Source of the DNA: Bolinopsis microptera
Lineage: Eukaryota; Ctenophora; Tentaculata; Lobata; Bolinopsidae
Direction of reading: 5' to 3'
Length of the DNA stretch: 64,000 bases
Assembly: GCF_026151205.1 (NCBI RefSeq)
Contig: NC_087082.1
Span: 20,670,494 to 20,734,493, forward strand
Below are positions 36,401 through 48,400 of this stretch, piece after piece (the stretch's first letter is position 1; every line of letters starts with the position of its first letter). The notes under the pieces were generated by a model. The model did no database searches. It was not told where the DNA came from and saw nothing but the letters and a program-made list of their open reading frames with translations. The position numbers and the translations under genes were made by a program.

Positions 36401-39400
36401 AGTTGCGGCTCATGGAAGTTGGGGGACTGTTTTGGAGCTGGAGAGCGTCCAGAGGCGGTTTACCCGTCTTATTGATGAGGTGGGTACTCTTCCATACAGC
36501 TGCAGACTGGATATCCTCAATTTGACAAATTGAGGATATCCATTTGTCAAATTGCTTTTAAAGTAACTAGTGGTTTGACTGAATATGGATCGGGTTTGTT
36601 CAGAATGAGCAGATCTGGTCTTAATCTAGTTTCAACCAATAGGTGTAATAAGAGTGTAACTAAAGTTAAGAATCTCCAGTCCTCTTTTCTTCCGGAGCGA
36701 GTCATTCCTTACTGGAACAAACTCCCTTCAGATGTCAAGAACTGCTCGACAGTTTTAAGCTTTAAAGTTAGATTGGAAGGATTTAAGAAAGAAATGATTT
36801 CTAAAAACAGTGTAAATGATTTTTATTTTTGGAATGTTTCGAATGAAGTTTTAGGGAAAATTGAAGGACCCAGTTATTTAAGCAATAAGGAGACACATAA
36901 TGAATATCTTTGGTTTCATCCTTTTGTGGCAAAGAAGCGTTTCATAAATCTTTATTCCACTGGGAAGTATTAATGAATTATTTATAGATAATGTATTAGA
37001 TTTTATTAATTAATAAAATTGAATTTGATAAATTATTAATGTTGATGGAAAAATATATTTATTTAAATTATTTTTTTATTTAGTGCAATGATATTTTGTA
37101 GACACTTGTGATGATGTTATGTCATAATCTTTACTTACTTACTTACTTACTTTATCAACGATCCCTTCTTCAGCTCATTTGAGGAGTGTGGTGAAGAAAC
37201 GTTCGAGGTATAATTTATTCGACGCCTATTTAAAATAGTAAGAAATTAATGTATTGATTTTATATCAGATATTTAAGATATAAAAGTGTTATCTTTAAAA
37301 GTTTGAAACACGTAATATCTAATTATACCAGATAACACTGAAAAAGAAGTCTATCAAACACGACCTACCGATCCAGTTAGGCTTCTTTGTATACCAGTAT
37401 GCTAAGATGCGAATGCTTAGCTTTTACTACGATGTTGTCGATCGATTCGTTGACAGACGAGACTACTGTGTTTTAGAGATGGATACAGGTTTTAATTTTA
37501 ACAAACATAGCCTGACTCATTGTGAGATAATTGAATCTAAAATAGGTCTAATACATCTACACAGGATATCAAAATACCAAATCTCAAACTATAATCCTCA
37601 GACAGTTTGTATCTTGCTGTCAGTGGAATGGATTTAGACAGTGTCGTAAAGCCTGAAATGACACAAGAATGGGAGGAAGCTAAAAAGGAGTGGTTTCCAC
37701 GGATTGACAGCAAATCCAATGCGGCATACGATCTAAGGACCCCAGGTAACAGAGTAACACAATTATTAAAAGTAATACTTATATTACTCAAGGACGTGGA
37801 CAGTTATTGTATTAATAAGGGACGTCGTCTTCAGTTTGTTGCACCGAATTCTAATTCAGGATTGTTCAAGATGGAATGGGAAGGTGACGGGTTTGTCGGC
37901 TTGGCTGCCAAAACTTATTACTGCTTCCATAACAACTCTCCCGACAAGGATAAACATAGTGCAAAGGGTATCAACAGAAATTTTCGCCTGAGCAAAGAAG
38001 ATTATTTGAAGGTTCTCAACAAAGACCCGAAACAAGAATTACAAGTAAACAAGGGTTTCATTGTCAAAGGACAAAGCATGTACACATACGAACTCACCAA
38101 AAAGGGCCTTGATCATTTATATGTCAAGAGGAAGGTTTTAGATAACGGTATTAGCACGACTTATTTAGATATTTAAGGTGATGTGTGATCGTCGACTAAT
38201 TGAGATGAAAATTTACCATGGTTTTATTTTTATTTTATTTTTTTCTGTTTCGGATATAAATATTTTTCATAATACATAGCTTGTTTCATTTTGTATGTTA
38301 AAATGATTAATACCGTCGTCATTAATAATAATACCCGTCACTAATAATAATAATAATACCCTTCATTAATAATAATTTTGTATGTTAAAATGATTAATAC
38401 CGTCGTCATTAATAATAATACCCGGCACTAATAATAATAATAATACCTGTCATTAATAATAATACCCGTCACTAATAAAAATACCCCTCATTGATAATAA
38501 TAATAATACCTGTCATTAATAATAATACCCGTCACTTATAACAATACCCGTCATTAATAATAATAATAATACCCGTCATTAATAATAATACCCGTCATTA
38601 ATAATAATACCCGTCATTAATAATAATAATACCCATCATTAATAATAATAATACCCGTCATTAATAATAATACCCGTCATTAATAATAATACCCGTCATT
38701 AATAATAATAATACCCATCATTAATAATAATAATACCCGTCATTAATAATAATACCCGTCATTAATGATAATAATACCCGTCATTAATAATAATACCCGT
38801 CATTAATAATAATACCCGCCATTAATAATAATACCCGTCATTAATAATAATACCCGTCATTAATAATAATACCCGTCATTAATAATAATACCCGTCATTG
38901 ATAATAATACCCGTCATTAATAATAATAATATCCGTCATTAATAATAATACCCGTCATTAATAATAATAATACCCGTCATTAATAATACCCGTCATTAAT
39001 AATAATAATACCCGTCATTAATAATAATACCCGTCATTAATAATAATAATACCCGTCATTAATAATAATATCCGTCATTATTAATAATACCCGTCATTAT
39101 TAACAATACCCGTCATTAATAATAATACCCGTCATTAATAATAATAATACCCGTCATTAATAATAATACCCGTCATTAATAATAATAATAACCGTCATTA
39201 ATAATAATAATACCCGTCATTAATAATAATAATACCTGTCATTAATAATAATACCCGTCATTAATAATAATACCCGTCATTAATAACAATACCTGTCATT
39301 ATTAACAATACCCGACACTAAACCCGTCATTATTAATAATGCCCGTCATTATTAACAATACCCGTCATTAATACCCGTCATTATTGATAATACAACTTTC

Positions 39401-42400
39401 ATTGTCGTTTGTATTATAATAACGATGCGACTAATTCTTTCAATTAATGTCACTCTCATCTGAGAGGTATATAAGGGCCTTTTGACAGCTGATATGAATT
39501 CAATAGTTCTTCATCTAGCTTGAAAATGAGTAGTAAATCATACTCGTGTGATAGTTGTGGAAGGCAGTACAAAAATTCTAAAAGTCTTCGTACCCACCGC
39601 TACTCGTATCACAGGACACAGAAAGATAGCAGAAATATAGATAAGGTCTACAGTTTACCCAATGATTCCGTGAGTCTCGACTACGAGTATGGTACTGATT
39701 ACGCTACTAAGAATAAGCTTCCAGCAGCCAACGAATTCACAACAGATGGTCTTGGATACGATTATTTACAGGATAAAGTTACGGACATTGTACTAATGAA
39801 AGCAGACCTAAATATTCTGCAATCGACTGTCGATGAATTAGACAGACTTGTCAGGAACTTGAGTGAGGAGATGAAAAGTAATGACAGTGTGAGTAATAAA
39901 ACTCACTTTGTTAGATATGAGGACAGCATTCTTCCATCAAATGAACTCAGAATACTCAAACTTACGGTAGAATCAAACAAAAATGATATAAGAGATATTC
40001 AAGATACTATGGATAATACTGTCGATCAAAACGTTGGTCAAGAGGTTGATGTTGATTTGAACGAACTGGCAGCCGAAGATCTTATCGATGGTATGATTGA
40101 AATAAGGAACTCGTTTGTTGAAAATGACATAGACGAAGTGACTGCAGATATTCCTAAACTCCGTAATGTCCTCAAGTTAATACTGAAAACGGTAGATCTA
40201 AGTAAACTGAGTGAGGAGGAATTCCAGCTGCTAAATGAAATATCTAATGCTTCGAAGTTAACGGCAAAAGCAATGATACACGAAAATTTTAATCATCTCG
40301 TGAACATGTTTGACCGGATGAAAACTGATCTTGATGAATTATTTGAGCCATCTGATTCTGAGAAACAGGAAATAAAGTCTGTAAATGAAGAAGAGAAATC
40401 GGATACTGATGACAATAACTCTATGACTGATCAGTCAGAATCTGAAACGGCATCAGACAAGGAAGAAGAACAGTACTCATCGGATTCTAATATTAGTGAA
40501 ATTGATCCGTCAGAATTAGAAAGCACGCTAGATACTCATTCCATTTCACAATGTGAGGATCAAAGTGACTGAAATTAATGAATAAAATTGACCTCCGGAA
40601 CAAAGACTATAAAAGCATCTGGGAGAACTGCTTTTCAAAATTAATCTTCTGCTGTCAATATTATTAGTTATGGACCGTTCCACACTTGCACAAATTCCTA
40701 GAAAATATCAGGATATTTACAAAAGGAGTTGGAACACAATTAAAACGAATGTGAGACAGGGTCGATTGAAAGATGTTTACCATTTCCCTATACTCACCAT
40801 GGATAATAGTGCGATCTTAAGAAAAGCTGAAGAAGTTGTTGCAAAATACAACGAGAAGTTCAAAGTTAATGTGGCGTTTGGATTTATTCTCAAGGACAGG
40901 ACTACAGATGAACTAAAGTTCTTTCATCCGTCAAACAACACGATGCTGTTTACACTCCCTCGATTATTAGAAACTCCGTCTGATTATAAACAATTTGTTG
41001 AGGATATTGAGCAACAAGACGCCTTTGACTATGCTCGACTACACAGACCATCAACAAAATGGACAGTGGAAAGAATTGTGTGCGTACGATTTGATATTTA
41101 TAAATTTAAACTAAGACGTTAATTTAATTCTGTCAAAACTTATTTTTGGATGTGTATCGTGTAAATAATATTCAGCTAATGCTATTCGTAAAAACTTATT
41201 CATTTTCATTTATTTTTCTAACCAGTTACGAATCATTTGTTTTATTTTTTAACAACATCAGTCAGCTAGTTATATTGATAGATTGTGGAAATTAATCACT
41301 AGAAACGATTAAATGAGTCACTCAAGTGATCTATAGGATAAGGATAGCGTGCTGTAGGTGGCACATTATTACCTCACTTTGACCCACTCTAATCTGGTAA
41401 GATCGTTACACGATAAGATCACAAAAGTACCGCGAGCAATGAACATGACGTAATAATCAAGTTACATCCAATATAGTTTCCACATGGAACATGATATCAC
41501 ACTAATTACAAGGTCGCCGCCGGTAACATTACGTAATATGCTTACTCCAAGCACCTGTACACCACTTTTTCCCAAAATGGCTATTGAAAAGTCCCTGACA
41601 TACTACTAATACCTGCAAGTTTTAGTCAAACACAGAGAGTCATTGTGCTTCCACCAAAAGTGTCCTTCAGCAAACGAGGAGAAGAAATACAAAGATTTCA
41701 GGTTGACTGTTGCTCCGTTGAAAGCTCTTATCTCATGTTCTGGTGTCAGCAACAAACCTGTTGGTGGATGCTATTACATATATTGAAACTCTTGAGATGT
41801 CTACACAATGTGCACTACCTAGTCGGGTTTAAAATGTACGGTCACAATAAAAAATAAACGCGCTCACGAACAAAGAGTGCATAAATTTGATCATGTAAAT
41901 TCACAGCTCACAATTTAAACCGTTCATATAATTTTCAATAAAATATTCTTTATACTCTTACTTGTCAAATAAATCATTTTTGAAATCGATAGTGAATTCA
42001 ACTGACTCATTTAAATCATTCTACGCCTCGACTGAGTAAAAGTCTAATAACAAAAAAAAGGATGCAAAGTCTCTCTGATTTTTAAGATTGTTTCGAAATT
42101 AGAATGAAATATTATAATCTGTTGATTTAGATTACCATCGGTTTCTATTTCAACTTCCGAGTAAAAGTTATACTCTTGACCATGGGCGAAGACTATGCAA
42201 GTGTAAGAAGCAACTTCGTTGGGAGGGTCTAATCGTAAAATTGTTGTTGTTGTACTATTTTGTAAGGTTTCTTTTCTTGTCTCTGCAAAAAAAAGTTAAA
42301 ATGTTACATATGATATAATATTGATATCAATATTTATATAAGGCCAAGGGGGCACCAAGCTCAAAGTAGTGTTCCATAGAGTTACACAAAAACTTGGAAT

Positions 42401-45400
42401 TTAACCTTCAAATATAGTATTTTGGTGTGACCAAGCAACTGTCAATGTGTCGGTAGGAAAGATCACAGTGCACTTCAATACTGCTGGGTCTCCTGTTCTA
42501 ACATAATCATTGGTTGTACTGAAATAAGAAGTTGAATTCAATGGAAATTTAGGGAAATTGGAGTAGGTCAAAATTTAATACAACAATATGATATTGATTA
42601 TGATTGGTCAAATGGAGATTTCAGTTTAAGAACGTATTATTTAATTCTACGCATTCTTTCATTTGCGCAATATTAAATAAGATTTTTGAACTACATTATT
42701 AAACGTACCGAACTGTGAAGGTTTTGAGAGCCACCAAGGTATCATCATATTGATCTTTTTCTCCTACTGAAATCCTACATGTGAATAGTTGATCGCCTAA
42801 CAAAGTCACGTCAGCTAAAAGGATCATAGTAGACTCCTTCATCCCATCCATTAGTGCTCCATCGCTGATAAATTGAAAGAGTCGGTAATCCATGACAACA
42901 TCTACATTTGCAACAAATTATAAAACAGCAATATATCATATATCTGTATTAGGATCTCAAATATTCTATCATTTCAGTAATCGGTATTCGGTATATTCCA
43001 GTAATATAAAAGATTGACATATATGGCGTGCAGCTCTATAAAGAAAAATATAAAATATTACCTGACAGTCAAGTCAGAAATGTCTGAATCATGAGAGAAA
43101 AGTGTTCCTTTGTTGTCCACCCACTGAATATGTATCAAATTGGCAGCTGATCCTTTTATTGAACAAGTCAACGTTGATGCACTACCTGCTCGCACGTCAT
43201 AGCTTTTCACCATTATCTCTGAAATTAATACATCCAATATATATAACAATTTGCAGTTATTTAAAATACTACAATTTATAATTCATAATCCACTATGAAT
43301 GTTTAACTGCAAGTGCAAGATTCAAATTCGTCCTAAAATCAATAACTGTATTGAAAAATGAGTAATGACACTGTTTGGCATTTAAAGAACATACCATAAA
43401 CGTTAAGATTGACGGTGGTATCCGAGTGGCTGGAATCAGGTAAAAAACCGGAAGTTACTCTGCAAGTGTAAGCAGTATCTTCATTGACAAGAGTTCCGTC
43501 TACAGCAAGAGTTGATGTCTGTCTCCCTCCAGAGAAGCTTCCTTGGGCAGGGGTGAACTTTTCAGCTGGAACTGGTCCCGTACTAGTTCGCCAGGTTACT
43601 GTTGCTGTTTCAATAATTCCGATGATAACACAGGATATTGTTGTTGCAGAGCCTTTCTTTACTTCTTTGTTTACCGATTCAACGTCTGAAGTAAGTTTTG
43701 GTAATGGTACATTTACAAATTGTGCAATTATGGCTATCGTGTGATAATTGTATTTCATCGTGATAATATTGAGTTAAATTGAAAGTTGATTGTAATATAT
43801 AAAATCGTATACCTTACAAGACATTTTTGTGGCGGACCAATTTGCGACGACCGAAATTTTGGCGGTCCGAAAATATGGCGAAATTGAACGAAAACCGTCA
43901 CATTTCGGACGTCACAGAAAATAAGGGTATTTTTCATCATTTTTGATTTTGTTTTCTGACTCAAAGGAAATTCAAAATTTTCTAAAAATCGGTAAAATCA
44001 TGTTGAAACAAAATGAAACTTATAAATCGACTTCTTCATCTTCCTCTAAGGGGTCCGGCTCGACTCTTTCAGTTTCACTTATTGAGTTTGATATTAAATT
44101 GTTTATCTTGACTTAGTCTCTTATAAGACGTTTATGTTAGCACATAAATGTAATTTAAATTATAAATTTAAAACGTATTACTTGACATTAAATTCATCAT
44201 GGAATATTGTGTTTATTTGTCCCACCAGTTGGTAGACATCAGATCAGTATTTTCAAAACCATTTTGAGTGATTTAAATAAAAGAAATATTAATTTATGTA
44301 ATTTGACAGATTTGACAGAACTTCGACATATAGCCTCGAACAGAAACCATTGGAGAAATTTATTTAGTTTCTGATACTTTAATTTTTTGGGTTAAATATT
44401 TAAGTTTGTTTTCAGAGTTCTTCACGTAGACTTATCAGATCCTTAGGATGTTTTTATATTACTACTTCGGACTTGTGTAAAGTTTGATAATAATAATGTC
44501 CCACCATCATATCACTAACTTTTCAAGAACAAAATGAATCGATGAAGCCACAATTATTGGAATAAGCTAAAAATAATGCGACGGATTCTATTACGACGAC
44601 CGAAATTTTGGCGGTCCGAAAATATGGCGAAATTTCGGGAAAACCGTCGCATTTCGTACGTTATGAAAATGTCTTGTAAGGTAAATACAAAAAAACTACA
44701 TTGCAAAAGAACTTCAGTTGAATTTAAAGAACATACCATAAACGTTTAGATTGACGGTGGTATCCGAGTGGCTGGAATCAGGTAAAGATCCGGAAGTTAT
44801 TTTGCAAGTGTAGGCAGTATCTTCATTGACAAGAGTTCCGTCTACAGCAAGAGTTGATGTCTGTGTCCCTCCGGAGAAGCTTCCTTGGACAGGGGTGAAC
44901 TTTTCAGCTGGAAGTGGTCCCGTACTAGTCTGCCAAGTTACTGTTACTGTTTCAGTTATACCGATAATAACACAGGATATTGTTGTTGCAGAGCCTTTCT
45001 TTACTTCTTTGTTTACCGATTCAACGTCTGAAGTAAGTTTTGGTAATGGTACATTTACAAATTGTGCAATTTATAACGCTCACTTGATATAAACATGTTG
45101 CTGTTCTGATAATGATTTAAATTGAAAGTTGATTGTAAGATATAAAATCGTATAAATACAAAAAAATCCATTGCAAAAGAACTTCAGTTGGAGTTTAAAG
45201 AACATACCATAAACGTTAAGATTGACAGTGGTATCCGAGTGGCTGGAATCAGGTAAAGATCCGGAAGTTATTCTGCAAGTGTAGGCAGTATTTTCATTGA
45301 CAAGAGTTCCGTCTACAGCAAGAGTTGATGTCTGTGTCCCTCCGGAGAAGCTTCCTTGGACAGGGGTGAATTTTTCAGCTGGAACTGGTCCCGTACTAGT

Positions 45401-48400
45401 CCGCCAAGTTACTGTTGCTGTTTCAATAATTCCGATGATAACACAGGATATTGTTGTTGCAGAGCCTTTCTTTACTTCTTTGTTTACCGATTCAACGTCT
45501 GAAGTAAGTTTTGGTAATGGTACATTGACAAATTTTACAATTTATAACACTCGTGTGATAATTATCTTTAATGTTTGCATCAACCTGCCTGTGCAGCGGG
45601 CTGAGGATAACAAAGTGTTGTCACACGGGGCAGTGCTGCAGAGAACTGCCATCAGCTCTGGTCAGGATACAGTCGTCCTTGATACTGACTATGCAGATGA
45701 TTTGGCTATCATGGACAACACCAAGGACGGTCTCCAGGAGACGACTGATCTTTTATGCAAGTATGCGGCTCAGGCTGGCCTCAGAATCAATGCGAAGAAA
45801 ACAGAGGTTATGGCCATCGGCAAGAATACATCACAGAGGCCGTATACTGAAGCATCAACGGTGGACATTACAGTAGGAGACACGGCTATCCAGCAAGTCA
45901 GCAACTTCACTTACCTTGGGTCGATTATATCAAGTGATGGGACTATTGACCGGGACTTGTCTGCACGGATCCAGAAAGCCTCAGGAGCATTCAATCAGCT
46001 CGGTAATATTTGGAAGAATCGCAATATCCAAACTAACACCAAAATACGGATATATGTTGCAGCGGTTCTAACAATATTACTTTATGGAAGCGAATTCTGG
46101 AACACTACTTCAAAGCAACTACATCGCTTCGAAGTTTTTCATCAAAACTGTTTGAGGAGAATCCTTCGAATTAAGTGGTTCCACCGAACGAGCAATGTTC
46201 AAGTGTTGGAGCGGGCAAGAATAAACCCGGTTATAACCTACATCAGTGCCAACCGTCTTCGCTGGTTTGGACATGTTTCTAGAATGCCGGACACCAGGCT
46301 ACCAAAGTATCTATTGGAATGGACACCTGCTCACGGCCGAAGATCACGTGGGCGGCCAAGAAAGAATTGGCGAACCTGTGTCCTAGAAGACGCAGTTACA
46401 TTCACAGGAGATCCAGACATTGTATTTGATAAGGTCCGAGAGTCGGCAGGAAACCGAAAGCACTGTAGAGAGATGATACGACATAAGCGGCAATTCCTTG
46501 GTGCAGGCCACTCGAATGATTGAGGAGACTTATCAAGTATCAAGTATCAAGTAAAGTGATAATTATATTTCGTCGTCATGAAAATGATTTAAATTGAAAG
46601 TTGATTGTAATATATAAAATCGTATAAAAACAAAAAAACTGCATTGCAAAAGAACTTCAGTTGGAGTTTAAAGAACATACCATAAACGTTAAGATTGACG
46701 GTGGTATCCGAGTGGCTGGAATCAGGTAAAGATCCGGAAGTAACTCTGCAAGTGTAGGCAGTATCTTCATTGACAAGAGTTCCGTCAACAGCAAGAGTTG
46801 ATGTCTGTGTCCCTCCGGAGAAGCTTCCTTGGACAGGGGTGAACTTTTCAGCTGGAACTGGTCCCGTACTAGTCTGCCAAGTTACTGTTACTGTTTCAGT
46901 TATTCCGATGATAACACAGGATATTGTTGTTGCAGAGCCTTTCTTTACTTCTTTGTTTACCGATTCAACGTCTGAAGTAAGTTTTGGTAATGGTACATTG
47001 ACAAATTTTACAATTTATAACACTCGTGTGATAATTGTATTTCGTCGTGATGATATTGAGTTAAATTGAAAGTTAATTGTAATATATAAAATCGTATAAA
47101 AACAAAAAAACTGCATTGCAAAAGAACTTCAGTTGGAGTTTAAACTTTAAAGAACATACCATAAACGTTTAGATTGACGGTGGTATCCGAGTGGCTGGAA
47201 TTAGGTAAAGATCCGGAAGTTATTCTGCAAGTGTAGGCAGTATCTTCATTGACAAGAGTTCCGTCTACAGCAAGAGTTGATGTCTGTGTCCCTCCGGAGA
47301 AGCTTCCTTGGACAGGGGTGAACTTTTCAGCTGGAACTGGTCCCGTACTAGTCTGCCAAGTTACTGTTACTGTTTCAGTTATTCCGATGATAACACAGGA
47401 TATTGTTGTTGCAGAGCCTTTCTTTACTTCTTTGTTTACCGATTCAACGTCTGAAGTAAGTTTTGGTAATGGTACATTTACAAATTGTGCAATTTATAAC
47501 GCTCACTTGATATAAACATGTTGTTGTTCTGATAATGATTTAAATTGAAAGTTGATTGTAAGATATAAAATCGTATAATATCAAAAAACTGCATTGCGAA
47601 AAAATTTCTGTTGGAGTTTAAAGAACATACCATAAACATTAAGATTGACGGTGGTATCCGAGTGGCTGGAATCAGGTAAAGATCCGGAAGTTATTCTGCA
47701 AGTGTAGGCAGTATCTTCATTGACAAGAGTTCCGTCTACAGCAAGAGTTGATGTCTGTGTCCCTCCGGAGAAGCTTCCTTGGACAGGGGTGAACTTTTCA
47801 GCTGGAACTGGTCCCGTACTAGTCCACCAAGTTACTGTTGCTGTTTCAATAATTCCGATGATGACACAGGATATTGTTGTTGCAGAGCCTTTCTTTACTT
47901 CTTTGTTTACCGATTCAACGTCTGAAGTAAGTTTTGGTAATGGTACATTGTCAAATTTTACAATTTATAGCACTCGTGTGATAATTATATTTCGTCTTCA
48001 TGATAATGATTTAAATTGAAAGTTGATTGTGATATATAAAATCGTATAAAAACAAAAAAACTGCTTTGCAAAAGAACTTCAGTTGGAATTTATAGAACAT
48101 ACCATAAACGTTAAGATTGACAGTGGTATCCGAGTGGCTGGAATCAGGTAAAGATCCGGAAATTATTCTGCAAGTGTAGGCAGTATCTTCATTGACAAGA
48201 GTTCCGTCTACAGCAAGAGTTGATGTCTGTGTCCCTCCGGAGAAGCTTCCTTGGACAGGGGTGAACTTTTCAGCTGGAACTGGTCCCGTACTTGTCTGCC
48301 AAGTTACTGTTACTGTTTCAGTTATTCCGATGATAACACAGGATATTGTTGTTGCAGAGCCTTTCTTTACTTCTTTGTTTACCGATTCAACGTCTGAAGT

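Larger units (their letters stand above)
30581..41607 (+). mobile_element. Polinton/Maverick element, 11.0 kb, complete ends
   Basis: The ends are AGTAGTATGTCAGGGAC at the left and GTCCCTGACATACTACT at the right, the AGT...ACT termini of Polintons. The inverted repeats are about 300 bp (30581-30890; 41308-41607), with one roughly 11-bp indel. The 6-bp target AATACC is duplicated at 30575-30580 and 41608-41613, also as known for Polintons. Content on the plus strand: DNA polymerase B (31353-38176, LINE-interrupted), a minisatellite, and two small ORFs (39526-40572, 40670-41122). No integrase, ATPase, protease or capsid gene is recognisable, so this copy is gene-poor and presumably depends on others to move. 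It lies inside the Ig gene, opposite to its transcription. Confidence 0.93.
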
